64,000 nt of DNA from Selaginella moellendorffii (taxonomy: Eukaryota; Streptophyta; Lycopodiopsida; Selaginellales; Selaginellaceae). This document shows positions 46,261-57,830 of this stretch, piece after piece. The number at the start of each line of letters is the position of its first letter. Within the stretch, counting starts at the first letter, position 1. The DNA is taken from positions 1,198,767 through 1,262,766 of the forward strand of contig NW_003314266.1 of assembly GCF_000143415.4 (NCBI RefSeq), read 5' to 3'. A program made the position numbers and the translations under genes. The notes under the pieces were generated by a model, which was given only the letters and a program-made list of their open reading frames with translations, was not told where the DNA came from and searched no databases.

Positions 46261-47194
46261 ATTAATTTTATAAAATTAATTTAAAAACTAATTAAAAAGT
46301 GATTTGTGTGCATAATATTTTTGCATAGAACTCAAAACAAAAATTATATCCACACATGTATATATATAATGCTCCAATGTGCAATCACATATTCAATGTT
46401 ATACCATTTGCCTTTTTCTATTTTATTATCTACACAACCATCCTTATTCGCAGCAATTACCAAACTTTGTGTATTAGGATCAATTCTTTCCCCTCCAAAT
46501 AAGTTCAACTATTCCATCCAACATTTGGAAAGGTACTTTATGCCATACTCAAAGTATCCATCTGTATCAAAAGCATTTGTAGACACAATATCCCCTATAT
46601 CTAAAGTCACAGGTATTTTTATCATAGACAATGAAAATTATTTATGGTAATAGTCAAATTTGAAGAAATTGTTTTCTCCTAATTGATTTCAAAGCACCAA
46701 CAAGGAATTCTTGCAAAACTAAGTGATTATATGCTCCACAAGTCACTGTACCTTTCATTGTGATAAGAGATATGTTTCAAGTCACTGCAGCACGGAACCA
46801 AACACTCTCAATCCTGTATTCTTCCATGGCTGCAACTCTTTTCTGTTTTGCTATTTAAAAATAACCAATATTATGCTCTGTTACATTTTACTAAATTATT
46901 ACCCAGTTTACTCAAACTCATCAAATCCTTCTTTATTCTCTTTCGAATCTTTTTTTCTCTAGAACTGTAAAAGTCTTCTTCCCAAAAACATCTTTGCATA
47001 GAAATGGTATCACCCATCAGCTCGTTTTCCACATAGCATTTCCTTCACTGCCTACTAGTGATGTACACATCACATCTCCTCTCCAAGCATTCTCCACAAT
47101 ACGTTGATCTCATGCTTTAGACTTAACATCCATCAAAATCTGTGGGCCGTCCAAAGCTGTTCAAAACACCTCCTGGTCCAGCCACTGCGCAAGG

Positions 47195-47290
47195 ACTGAC
47201 TGTCACTCTTGATTCTTCTTTCGATTGACAGGATGACCAAGTCCAGCCCAGTGGATGAAATTTTATATCAGCCAGAAGTTCTTAAACAAC
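47195..47290 (+). pseudogene. NERD-gene exon 5 fragment, inverted
   Basis: Positions about 47237-47285 match the beginning of exon 5 of the NERD gene and the end of intron 4, but on the plus strand, opposite to the intact gene 1 kb away. Only about 50 coding bases remain. Confidence 0.65.
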
Positions 47291-47652
47291 AAAACAAAGA
47301 AAAATGTCATCATTGACTATTGGTGGGATCCAAAGTTTTGTGTCAGCTTGGTGGTGGTGGATCCGTTGATGATCATCCAAAAGCTCTTGATGGTGGATTC
47401 ATTCATCAACGTTACGGTTCCTAGGTCACGACTCATGAGGGTTGAAAGTTTGAATCAAACTTCTCAACTAGTGGATCTGCCTTCCCCTTTTTGCTGGATG
47501 AAGATGGATGAAGATGGGCAGCTTTTCCAGCGATTCGGGATCCAGGCCGAAGTGTCCGTCTTCTTGCTTTCACCAGAAAAGAGAACCAAGACACTGGGAC
47601 GATTGGAAGAAAAACTGTTTTTGTTCGCTCTATATACTGCAACGTAATACTA

Positions 47653-49078
47653 TCAAACGCTCAAAGACAAGCCGGAGACACTGTTTACCAGGAAGCTCTC
47701 GGGTTTGCTGCTCCCAACAACACGGAAAACTATCTCCAAATCCGGCCTCACTCTCACCTCCAAGACTTGCTGGGCGTGCTTCCTCTTCAAAAATCCTCCA
47801 ACTTCTCTCACATCTCTCGCTGTGCATAAGAGCTTCACTTCCATGTTCATCCCAAATAGAAATCCTGCCACAGTGAAAGATAAAACTGTTAGCTCTAGAA
47901 ACTCGATCTACAAAGCCAAGAAGACTTGACACTCTTCTAGAGAAACGGAAAGTGGTAAAAAAACCAATCCAGAGCGTACCAATTGTGTTTCGCAGCCAAC
48001 TCCTTACATGCTGCATCTCCACATAACAAGTGTTGGAACGCTTCACGTTTTGCAAGGCAAGCATGTCCTCGGGCCGACCCCTGAAATACATGAAGTCTCC
48101 CACAACAATCCGGCCTCCCTCGAGATACAATCTTGAAACAGGCAAAACTTCCGTGTTAGAAAAACCATATGAAAACAAGTAGAAGAAAGGAAATTATTTC
48201 TTACTTGTCCCAAGTTGGCGCGGTGCTGAGGATGTACTTGAGCTGCTCGTATGTCGTGTCCTTGCCGTTCAAAGTCGTCAAGATACTCCTGAACCAGCTC
48301 TCCTGGCTCACCTCCTGGTCCAGGAAAGATTGCCACTGCTCCGAGGTGAGAACTTCTGGCTGATACAAAATTTCATCCACTGGGCTGGACTCGGCCCGTC
48401 AGTCAAAAGCTAGGATCAAAGAGTGAAAGTACCTGCAGTCTGGATTGATCAAAAAGACTTTATAGTCGATAAAATCCGTGGGGAGTTTGACACCCCTTCT
48501 CGCAATGTATGCCTCGAGCAGTGATGCGCGGAACTTGGTGTCCTCAACCTACGCATAATAGAGTTTAGTGTAAGAAAACTTGTCCAAGTGAAAAAGAAAA
48601 ACCAAAGAACTTACAACATCTGGCAGTGTATGCGTGGTGCCATTTCTCCTAATCTGACACCAGCTCCCATCGCGCTGGATTTTCACAGTCCCAGCCCAGT
48701 TTTTCACTTCAATCACATAAATCTTCCTGGAAAGAGATCAAGTCATCAAAGAAGCAACAAAGAAAAACTTTACTTCTTGGTGAGTATGACCAGATCAATC
48801 TCTCTCCGACCCTTGCGCTCGCTGTCAGGCACCCGCAGCGACTGGAAGACCAGCGCGCCAGACACGCCTTGGAATCTACATGCGCGCCGTGAAGAACGAT
48901 CCACAACAAAAAAGAAAAAGAATCTCACTCACAGCAGCGCTACTTCGAGCTCGCCTAGCCGCCCCGCCCTGTCTGATTCGTTCTCGGATTCCCTCTGGGG
49001 CCGGGACACATCGCGAATCTGCCGGACTCCAGCCAGAAAATGGATCGCTGTGGCCGCCAAAGTGCGCAGAACTTCCAT
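47653..49078 (-). CDS. NERD (nuclease-related) domain protein
   Basis: Seven exons on the minus strand: 49078-48933, 48875-48774, 48726-48615, 48548-48433, 48384-48205, 48131-47980 and 47864-47653, 339 residues. The NERD domain covers about residues 40-150: GELEVALL, then RREIDLVILTKKKIYVIEVK with NWAGTV, the core Asp and Glu-x-Lys being the presumed nuclease-like residues. The C-terminal part (GGRIVVGDFMYFRGRP; FLFGMNMEVKLLC) is shared among plant NERD-only proteins. Function in plants is not established; the fold resembles restriction-enzyme-like nucleases. The N-terminus could be a membrane anchor or transit peptide. The exon 5 acceptor was chosen so that the frame is kept. Decayed copies lie at 43.9-44.3 and 47.2 kb. 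Confidence 0.87.
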
Positions 49079-49568
49079 GAAAATTCCTCCACATTGCAAG
49101 AACCCTAAAATCCATGGCGAAGAGGCGGGCTCGACGCTTGGAATTCGAGCCCGGGACCTCCAGAATTCCAATCACTGTTGGGCACGTGTCGAAGCTACCA
49201 GCCCAATTGGCAGTACACGGTTAGCTCATTTTTGTGTAATCTGGACTCATCCACCACGTGGCAGAATCATCATTTGTCCCCGTTCACACGGCTATCTGGG
49301 CCCCGAAACTTATCATACTGGCGAGCGCTTAAGCGTAATATAATCGGATTTTCCGTTGTTCTTCGTTCTCCCTTGTGGCGTCCTCCGGCTAGGGCGCTGT
49401 GGATTGCGAGGGCGCGCGCGTCGCGGCTAGAGCACAGGCCGGGCATAATGCGATCCAGAAGTGGCTAGGCGATCGCGCGAGTTTCTTGGTCGATCATTCC
49501 ACAAGGTATTAGGGTTCTACCGCAGATTGCTCTAGGCGGTGTTAATTGGAATTTTCTTAGCAGAAGCT
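49079..49568. promoter_or_regulatory. Divergent promoter region, NERD and WEB genes
   Basis: 490 bp between divergent start codons. A G-box core CACGTG occurs in CCACCACGTGGCAG near 49251-49264, and a second CACGTG near 49182. A telo-box-like ATTAGGGTTC lies at 49508-49517. No transcription start is marked. Confidence 0.5.
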
Positions 49569-51505
49569 ATGGCGGATCATAGTCCGCCGCCTGTGGCGGG
49601 AGAGATCGACACAACTGCGCCGTTTGAATCTGTCAAGGCCGCCGTGAATCTCTTTGGGGAGATCGCCGATTCTAAAGCTTTGAAGTTTCCTAGTGCCGAG
49701 GTACTCGCTTAGATTTTTTTCTCTTTCTTCTTCGTGTGATCTGATAAATTCTCTGTTTTTCTTCTCAGAAGCGCGCATCGTTGGAGCTCCAGCAGCTTCG
49801 CGAGAATTTGGCGGCGACCAGACAGCAGCTCTCTCAAGCGCAAACGTCCAAAAACGCTCTTTTCCAGGAGCTGCTCGAGACCAAGCGCCTTGTCGAGTTT
49901 AAAACTTCTCAGCTCGCCAACGTTTTATCGTCCAAGCCGTCGAGTTCAGAGGTCGCCCGCCAGGCGGAAGAAACGTACACGCAGATCGATGCTGTGTCAA
50001 ATGTTGTCCAGGAGAAGTACGAGGAGGCAGTCGCGAATTTGGCCACCACGGAAATGGAGGTTGAAAGGCTAAATGCTGAGATAGAGAGCTCGGTGGCTGC
50101 GCTGGAGGAGCAGCAGCAAGGCCATCAAGGTGAAGAGAAAAACTCGGTTTTGGCAGAGAACGCAACAGAACCTCCACAAATCGTCGACAACACGGAGGGG
50201 CTTAAGAACGAGCTAGCTGCGACAAAAGAGTCCGAAGAGAAGCTGCTGGAGGAGATCGCCGGCTTGAGATCCAAACTCGACAAGGTGAAAGCCGAGGTAG
50301 AAGAAGCCCGGGTTTCAGAGACGAAGGCTACGAAAGCGGCAGGCGACGCGGCTCAGGAGCTCGCAAATTTGAGATCGAAACTAGACACTTTGGTGGAGGA
50401 GAAGAACATGCTCGCCGCTCTTTCCGAGTCGCTGCGAGACCAACTCGTCAAGGCAAAGATGGAGCTGGAAGCTCTCAAAGACGCTGCCGAGTCCGAGGCC
50501 CTGCCTTCTTCAAGCGCCTCGGCGGAGCTGCAAAAGGTCCGAACCGAGCTCGCAGCACTGGTTGCGCTGGAGGCCAAGGCAAAAGACACAATCGCTGGAG
50601 TTTCACAGGCTTTACAAAAGGTGACGTTTGAAGCGGACGAGTCCCGGCTAGCTGCCGAGGCCGCTCTGGAGGAAGCCCACAAAGCAAAGCAGGAGCTCGA
50701 GGAGGCCAAAGCTGCGGCATTTACAGCCGAGAGCCGGCTCGAGGCAGCGACGAGGGAGGCTGCGGCTGCCAAGGCCGGCGAAAGCATGGCTCTCGCTGAA
50801 CTAAAGATGCTCTACGAGAAGAAATCATCGGTGGAAGATATCAGCTCTCCCAGCGACAAAGAGGCGCTCGGCAAATCAAAGAAAGAGTGTGACAACCTCC
50901 GAAAGAGGCTCCAGGAGGCGGAGGAACTGGCGGAGATGAAAGTAGCGGCGGCGCTGGCCAAAGTTGACGCTGCAAAGGCGAGCGAGCGGGAGATCCGAGC
51001 GAAGCTGGAGGCCGTCCGGGGCGAAGTCGAGACGAACAGATCGATGGCGAAGCAGGCGCTCCACCGCGCCGAGACGGCCGAGGCAGCGAAGTCGGCGATA
51101 GAGAACGAACTGAGAAGAAGACGCAGGCCCGCGGACCACTCCACTGGAGTGGCTTCGTCGACGACGTACAGAGGAGGATCTCCCTTGCAAGCCGGAGCGA
51201 CGGTGCAAACTCCGGACCGAAGGATGGAGCCGCCACACCATCACACGATGGCGAGGAGGAGCTTGGACTACACCGCGACCGACCACAGCTTCGTCTCGGC
51301 GGACGTCTCGGCCGAGTCCATTGCGCAGCTCCTCCAGCTCAAAGTTTCGCCGCTCAAGACGTCGCTCCCGATCGCGGAGAATCCCGAGAAGTCGGACAAG
51401 TCGGACAAGTCGGAGAAGAAGAAGAAGAGCAAGCCGTTCATGAAGCTGGGATCTTACTTGAGCAGGAGGAAGAGCTCGGTTGGATCCACTTCTCCCAGGA
51501 TGTGA
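49569..51505 (+). CDS. WEB-family coiled-coil protein (chloroplast photorelocation type)
   Basis: Two exons: 49569-49700 and 49769-51505, 622 residues. The first exon carries the family start motif (APFESVKAAVNLFGE). Residues about 45-440 are nearly continuous heptad-repeat coiled coil rich in Ala, Glu and Lys (KRASLELQQLRENL; LRSKLDTLVEEKNMLAALSE). The C-terminus is basic with Ser-rich patches and ends KKKSKPFMKLGSYLSRRKSS. Arabidopsis WEB1 and PMI2 act in a complex that steers chloroplast movement in light through actin; other members differ, so the role here is inferred. The single intron after residue 44 is conserved in this family. No membrane segment is seen. Confidence 0.85.
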
Positions 51506-51842
51506 GCTCGCGAGCTCGCGAGATCGCGCGCATTGGGGTGGAGTGGAGAGATTTTGGTCGCGGCTTCCCACAAGTTTGGAAGAAAGACAAAGGAGCGCTT
51601 CCGAGAAGCTTGGAAGAACAAAGATTTGCCAAAAGCGAAAAGAAAAACTACACACACAAAGTTACAAATTAAGAAAATATGGAGGTAATGTATTAAATTT
51701 TTTGGTGTTGTATTGCTGTGAATAAATCTAAACCATGGAATAGATCGAGGACACGTGGCTGGCCAGTATTGTTTCGTGGCGGATGAGGAGGGAAAAACAT
51801 ATTTTAGGGCTCTTCCACTTCCAGCTCGTGATCTTGCGCGCG

Positions 51843-52881
51843 ATGACGCTCATCAATCTCTTCCGGAGGTACGAGCGCTGGAATCCCGTCCATCCCACGT
51901 ATGGCGCCTTCTGGGGGATTGGATTCGGGCTGGGCTGCGGCGTGGGATGGGGGCCGGGATTCGGCCCCGAGGTCATTGGCTATGTCGGCTCTGGATGCGG
52001 CGTGGGGATCAGCGTGGGAGTGACAATGGTGGGAGTTGGAGTTGGGCTTCCCGCTGGCGGCCTCGCTTGCGTCCCTTCCGACGGTATGTCCTTGGTTTTC
52101 AGCTCAATTTCTCGATCTAGTTTGCTAGAATTCCTGCATTTTCTGCCTAGCTCTTTCCTTTCGCAAGGAAAGTGCCTGTTTGAGCTCGATTTCTCTGCCT
52201 TGCTCGTAAGAATCTCCCACGAGAAAGAAAGGCCGGATCTCCAATCTCCGAGAAACTCGTGTTTCTCTCTGGAAAGATTGGAGCTGGAGCTTTGATACAA
52301 TCCCTGCCTTACTTTTTTCTTTGGCTCTTGATTCTTTGCAGATGTCTCGTAGGAAAAGTCCTAGTTTTCGTGACGCTACTGCTCATCTAGGTGGATGCTT
52401 GTGTGTGAGTTACTCTTAAATTTCGGTGAAATCAGTGTTTCTTTCGTTTTGTGCTTCCGTGTGTTTGATGATCGCTTGTACGCTAACGTTTACCAGTCAT
52501 TTCCTTCTTCTGGGCCTCTAGAGTTCTCACTGATGGCTTTTCTTCTTTGCAGTGGTCTCGTATGCGGGTCACGGGATCATGGATTTCACAAAGTCGACCG
52601 CAGCTCCAGCAGCGTCGATCGCTGTAAAACGAGGATGGAGTGCGTTGTGTCTGCACATAGGAACAGCTCTAGAGCGAGGTCGACTCGGGCATTCCAGTCG
52701 CAAGAGCTACAGTCTCGATGAGTTCCAAAGGCAATCTCTGGTGGCCCTGAGGCAAGGCTGGGATTCATTCAGTGGCAAAGTCCGGAGTGCCGGATTGTCT
52801 CGCTTGCGTCCATGCAATGCCGGTCTCTTGCAGAGCGATTCTAATAGTAACCAGAGTGAGAGGCCGCCTCCACCATCTTAG
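51843..52881 (+). CDS. Glycine-rich small protein, cadmium-induced AS8-like
   Basis: Two exons: 51843-52083 and 52553-52881, 189 residues. The first exon encodes the conserved block LFRRYERWNPVHPTYGAFWG followed by a Gly-rich stretch (GFGLGCGVGWGPGFGPEVIG) that could form a membrane-inserted glycine zipper. The second exon is basic and less conserved, with no known motif. The first 80 residues are typical of plant cadmium-induced AS8-like proteins, whose function is unknown. The intron is 469 bp, long for this window, and contains a second acceptor-like site at about 52341 whose wording (CTTTGCAG, then GTCTCGTA) resembles the used one. The start at 51843 matches the family N-terminus. Confidence 0.72.
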
Positions 52882-53072
52882 TGCTTCGCCTTGAGTTGAT
52901 AGGATTGATTGCTAACTTCGGTTTTGTACGTAAGCTGTTCCATTTTCATGTAAATAATAATATTAGGATTAAGCGAAGAATGTGATTTTGTTTTTATTCG
53001 AAGAACTGCTAATAATCAACGAGGACGATCAAGACAAAGAAAGCAATTGATTGAGCAAAGTAGTGATTGGCT

Positions 53073-53129
53073 CTAGTTGTGATCCTGCTCGAGCTTCAAG
53101 TTCTCGTCGGTGGCGTAAACCACGCAAGC
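53073..53129 (-). pseudogene. Isolated copy of the last exon of the small acidic-protein gene
   Basis: 57 bp on the minus strand with an acceptor AG at its 5' edge, coding ACVVYATDENLKLEQDHN and a stop. It matches the last exon of the gene at 57831-58412 in length and frame. No matching upstream exons are present, so it is a relic. Confidence 0.7.
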
Positions 53130-53319
53130 CTGAGCCGTGGAATGAAAAATTTGCGAAAGATTGTCAATGATGTTTGGAAATAAGTAATTACAGTTTTATA
53201 ACTTAAAAAATGCCCTGGACAAGCCGAGGAGAAAGAAGATGAGATTATTGCTTTTGTTCAGTTCCACTGCTTGAGAACACAAATCTTTGTCCTCCTCCAT
53301 CGCGCTGTGAGAGTGTCGT

Positions 53320-53600
53320 GAAAATGCTGGATGGATTGGAAGAAGTTCCACTGTCGCCCGATTCCAGGCTGGCAAGCCACAATTCCGATGAAGATCACTC
53401 CTGGAGAAAAGGATCTTTATGTACTCTCCAAACAGGCAAGATTTGTAGGCTGCTGGATGCTCCGAGTCTACAAACTTGTGAATCGGAGAGACTAGAATAT
53501 TAGGAGCTGGGTTGTAGAAATTTGAAACCCATTGCCAGAGAGCTGGGGATCGCGTGGTGTGCCTCAAATCCAAACGTGGCACTGTTATCACTGGAGCTAC
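53320..53600 (-). pseudogene. 2-oxoglutarate oxygenase relic (C-terminal part)
   Basis: Minus-strand wording VSNFYNPAPNILVSPIHKFV, then DSEHPAAYKSCLFGEYIK corresponds to the last exon of the oxygenase at 59561-59803. The catalytic part is missing. Confidence 0.75.
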
Positions 53601-53728
53601 CAAAGAAAGTCAGGTACTACATCAAAGCTTAGATCTTTCTTCTTTTATTTTTCCAGCTTGTCGAAAACGTGAAGGCTCTATTGGTGATAGAGGTCATGAA
53701 AATTCCTGGTAAATAAAAAACTAGAAGT

Positions 53729-53810
53729 CGTCGCCTGAGAGATTCGAACTCTCGCGGGGAAACCCCATGTACTTAGCAGGCACACGCCTTAACCACTCGG
53801 CCAAAGCGAC
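53729..53810 (-). tRNA. tRNA-Ser (GCU)
   Basis: An 82-nt cloverleaf on the minus strand. The acceptor stem GTCGCTT pairs with AGGCGAC (one G-T pair). The D arm is GCC...GGC. The anticodon stem TGTGC pairs with GTACA around the loop CTGCTAA, giving anticodon GCU (reads AGC/AGU serine codons). A long variable arm (GGGG...CCCC) marks class II tRNA-Ser. The T arm GAGAG-TTCGAAT-CTCTC is perfect. No intron. Confidence 0.95.
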
Positions 53811-54087
53811 ACTTGATCAGAAAATCCTTCCACAGTGTTATAGACATTATAGGGGCTATATCACAGAAAAACTGTACCCGATCATGAAGATAAAAAGGAC
53901 GAGACGATTGTTCAGGTTCGTTTCCATTGCACAAGAAAAATCGATTAGCACTTTGAAGCATCATATGACTTCAATCATGTTGGAACAAAAAATAGAATCT
54001 CACAGAAAAGAGAGTTTACCTTTGACTTGTGAGAGTGTGTCCATTGGTTTGTGAGGCCGTGCCAACGTTTTGGAATGTCACCACTAT

Positions 54088-55203
54088 TTGGTCTTTGTTT
54101 CTCATACTAGTCCAAGAGCTTTCTCTCGGGTGGAGGCAGCAATCCATCTTCATCCTCTCGGCGAGTGTTAGTGAAGAACTTCTTACGAAAGCACATTGAA
54201 CGTGGAATAGTTAATCTAGAAGCGTAAAAACTTTACCGTGTAATTTAGACAACCTTAGCTGACTAGCTCTAGAAGACAGGGTTTGAGAAAAGCTTTTTAT
54301 ACACATTTTGCAGAAGGATAACCAGTCATTTGTGTTTTTCCATTCAATTGCTGTACTTTGATCCTGCTCGCCACCACTGAGGTCATTTCCGTTTTGAGCA
54401 TAAGCCGCGATCATGGCGTTCCAGGCCACCAGGAGCTGGCTAGAAGACATGAAAGCAGCGTCAACCTGGTTGCGAGCTCAGCCCCAAGCATCGAGCAAGC
54501 AGCGAGAGCTCCAGCGCAAGTCAGGTTTGATCCCTGCGGAGCTCATCTCCCTGTATAGCCGAATCACTTCCGAGCTAGCTGGGCGTAAGCTGCCAGCATC
54601 GCGTTCCAGCAGTTTGCGCTGGGCTGACTTGCCTCCAGCACCTTGCGGACATGGAGACTAGCGCAGCCTTCACAGCAGCGTCCGTGAAGACCTTAGAGTC
54701 TGTAACTATGATAATCCACCTTGAAAGTACGCCTAGATCAAAATCCTTCCTCCAAATCCCTGAGTTCCAAACAGGCACTTGAGAAGTGTTTCACACCACG
54801 ACCACCTTTGTATCCTTGTAGAAACTCTCACTCGAGCCTGCCGCACGTTGATGAGTGCCGCCACAGTGAAAGTCGTGTCGCTGGCTTTCAATCCGAAATC
54901 CTCGTAGAGATGTCGTTGGTCGATCTGCCCGCCCTGGGCATATGCCGCGATCATCAAGTTCCCTCTATCCGATCGAGGCCTCTCGCAGCCTCACAGCGCG
55001 AATACATCTTCACGAACCCAACGTCCACATCTATCCCGCTCTGGAACTCGCCACTGGAAATCCTGGCATCCCTAGCACCCATGCCTAAACATCTCGATCG
55101 CCTTGCGTTCTTGGTGGAAGACCTCGATGGTGTCGTCAATCTGGCCGAGGAATCCATCGCTGGGGCCCCTAAAATATTCCTTTAGTCTCCTCCGGCCTGC
55201 GTT
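54088..55203. repeat. Direct repeat, left copy, carrying PPR relics
   Basis: It repeats at 60523-61480 in the same orientation with small indels. On the minus strand it contains decayed pentatricopeptide repeat wording (LLVAWNAMIAAYAQNG; VKMYSRCEAARG; MIAAYAQGGQID) in broken frames. The motif style is that of plant organelle RNA-editing PPR proteins. No intact PPR gene is present. Confidence 0.75.
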
Positions 55204-55326
55204 GTTTTTGCACATTTCTTATCATCCAGCTTGACCTTTTTGGCCATCAAACTTTGCTCTGCTTCTTCCTGATCGCCTCGCCTTCGCTTCAAGCTCGGCT
55301 CCAAAACCATCTTCGTCGTCTCCAGA

Positions 55327-55660
55327 TTAGCCCTCCACCAAATTAGACAATTCCTGTTGTCGTGCAGAATGCTTGACTACCCATGGATGCTTCTTAATTT
55401 CATGGATTGGCAGCCTCTTTCTCGGGTCCAAGTGGAGCAGCTGGAGAATGAGATCTTTGGCTTCCTCGCTCACATCCGTCCAGTCAAGAAAACTCAACGG
55501 CACATCTTCCCTCCCCACGCATAATGCAATCGTCCCGGACAACAAGATGGCATAGAAAAAAAATGCACACCTTTAGAAGGGCACCTTGAGGACCCGAGAA
55601 CTGGTTCCCACCGAGATTCTTCTTGCCATACATTGCTTGATCACTATGTCCAACGTTTTG
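55327..55660 (-). pseudogene. Protein kinase C-lobe relic
   Basis: Minus-strand sequence codes MYGKKNLGGNQFSGPQGALL, then FFYAILLSGTIALCVGREDV and DWTDVSEEAKDLILQLLHLD, PRKRLPIHEIKKHPWVVKHS and a stop at 55327. These correspond to kinase subdomains VIII-XI, including the Asp-Pro-Arg-Lys-Arg-Leu and His-Pro-Trp motifs. The N-lobe and catalytic loop are not upstream on this strand; a matching N-lobe lies on the other strand at 56860-57520. Confidence 0.75.
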
Positions 55661-56836
55661 GATGGAGGAGAAGGAGAGTAAGAAATAGTCATAGAGGTAG
55701 TAGAATCCCGGGCGCTGTGGTGACTATAAAAATGTCTATCTATCTCTCTGGAAACTTAAACTTTGTTTGCAGTTTGGAATTGATACTGACAATATCTTTG
55801 TGGAAATCATGAGCGAGCTAGAGCAACTTATTCGGATGTGGTTCTTCTCCTCAAGAAGTTGAGGTTTGACACAAAGCATTCGGACAGGTATAGACGATTG
55901 GAAGGACATAAAATTTGCTGGACCCCCACGTCGCCACAATTTTTATTCGTTGCAGATAGAAGGTTAGCACCTTGTTTGTTTCATGCTACAGTTTGACCAT
56001 CGAAAATTTCCATGTGACCAAGTCAGGTGGTTTGACAATGACAATGACCACAGACGGTTAAAGCTCAAGTCCATGACAATTGTGAAAATGGAGATGGTCT
56101 TTTAAAAATATTTTTACGCATTTAACTTTGTTCTTTTTTTCTTAACAGGTCCACGCATATAGATCAGAAGATCAACCAAGTGTTTACCGAAACTGGCAGC
56201 AACGCGCTCGCATCATAAATCGTTGCCCAAGCAGCTTAAGAGTGATATCTCTAATTTGTAAAAGCTGGAGGCTTCTCTAATTCACGACATTGAAAAGGTG
56301 TTTGGCATTTGAATATTAATTTCTGCATCATGCTAAATCAATACATTGTTGCAGAAAACTAATACATTGCAGTCGCTCATCGGCATATCGAGCAAGATCG
56401 ATCAAGCATGATCAAGCATTGACCAAACAAACAGAATTAGGCATGAATCTGATTACACCAGACTAGGAGACGGAACTTTCTCGTCTGAACCCATCCCGGA
56501 TTTAAAAGACATGCTAGTGTGGTATTGGACTGTCATTCATGTTTGTCCGTTGTTATAGTCGATGGGGCCTAGAGACAGAAACCCCTATGAGAGGGCAGGA
56601 GTTTGGAGGCTCAAGTGGAAGCGCTCGTGGATTTGGAACAGATGCAAGAACTGCAGTATAAAGGTCCATGTTCCTTGAACGCCACTGAGATTGTTTGGCT
56701 CGAAGGCACCATTATTTCCTTGGCAGCTGTCTTTTAGTCAGACACTGTTCTACGGGAATTCAAGGGAGAAAAGTTCCTAAAGGAAATTGTCTTCGAGCTC
56801 TAAAATTAAGCGTTTGACCATTTGGTCAGAAAAGTG
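55536..56836. repeat. Inverted repeat, left arm (about 1.3 kb)
   Basis: Positions 55536-56836 are almost the exact reverse complement of 61481-62785. The left edge lies inside the kinase relic, right after codons for Leu-Leu-Ser. The 1301- and 1305-bp lengths differ by small indels. Apart from the kinase exon it contains no recognised coding sequence. Confidence 0.9.
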
Positions 56837-56859
56837 AGAAGATTCATGTTCTGGCCTTT

Positions 56860-57520
56860 TTGTATAAAAGAAAAGTGTATAAAAAAAGCAAGAGTAGGGC
56901 TAAAGAAACTTTCAAGGGTGACGCTCAGTTTCAAGGAATTGACTTAGATGGGTTACTCGGTGCACTTCGTGGGCTGAAAGAGGAGCTCTACGAGTTACTT
57001 AAACTGCCTCTCCCACAAGAGCAGGAACGGGAGAGCACTGAATCAAAGAGATTGATGGACGAGCAAAGGGCACTCGTGCGATCCATGGAGGCAATGGAGT
57101 TTAACCAGGCAAGCATAAGAGACTTGTTCTCGGTGGAAAGGGTCGGGGAGGGCAATCAATTGTGTACAAAGTGAAACGTAAGAGTGATGGTCAATTGTTT
57201 GCTTGCAAGTCGACTACTCTTGAAGACCAAGCTGAATTGGAGATCAGAGTACTCACAAAACTCTCCAAGAGTAAAGAGAGGAGTGGCGTGGTTCAACTGG
57301 TGGATGTTTTCAAGGACGAAGATCACTATTTCCTCCTCATGGACCTATGCCAGTGCTCGTTGACTGAGGTGTTGTTGAAAAAGAAAAAACTGAGCGAGCA
57401 TGAGGCAGCAGTGGTGATCAAGAATGTGGCTAGGACTGTGGGAAAAATGCATGACATGGGCATGGCTCACAGGGACATCAAGACTGACAACATCCTCCTA
57501 GTTGTAACATTGAGAGGCAT
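56860..57520 (+). pseudogene. Protein kinase N-lobe, frameshifted and truncated
   Basis: Plus-strand frames read a leader (LRGLKEELYELLKLPLPQEQ), then a Gly loop broken by a one-base frameshift near 57150 (VERVG... then QSIVYKVKRKSDG), Lys in LFACKSTTLEDQAELE, and HRDIKTDNILL. After that the frame runs out near 57520 with no DFG. The order fits kinase subdomains I-VI. The missing second half resembles the relic at 55327-55660 on the opposite strand. Not functional as read. Confidence 0.75.
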
Positions 57521-57830
57521 GGATGGTATTTTAATGCTTGATAGAAATTGATTTTTATCTAGATTCTACTTGATTTTTTTTTTTAAGTATATGTGGTATC
57601 AAATAAATCGTCGACGTGCAGCCATAGAGCTCAAGCAGAACCAACCAGACGTAGCACTTCCTTCAATCATTATATTCGTTTACATTGGGAAGAATGCGAA
57701 TGTTTTTCCTTAAGACCTTGTGCTCCAACTGAAGAATCAACAAGGACGATCTGGTGAAAGAAAAAAAAACAAGCCTGTAATTCATATCCTTTCGAAGAAA
57801 CTCCATCAACCTTTGGGGACGTGATCGGCT

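Larger units (their letters stand above)
44766..47194. other. AT-rich intergenic region, no gene seen
   Basis: About 2.4 kb of AT-rich DNA. Open frames of 76-114 codons occur but none resembles a known family. A TA microsatellite sits at 46186-46219, followed by a short perfect hairpin. Confidence 0.55.

Noticed and set aside
49080-49240. tRNA-like B-box wording (TTCGAGCCCGGGACC) in the NERD/WEB gap
   Set aside because: No acceptor or anticodon stem can be drawn, and the possible A-box lies in the wrong orientation, so it is neither a tRNA nor a clear SINE.
50353-50787. Antisense open frame opposite the WEB coiled coil
   Set aside because: Ala/Ser-rich frame produced by the regular codon pattern of the coiled coil on the plus strand.
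55736-55939. 67-codon open frame (also at 62373-62576 on the other strand)
   Set aside because: It exists twice only because it lies in the inverted repeat; no conserved motif and no start or splice context.
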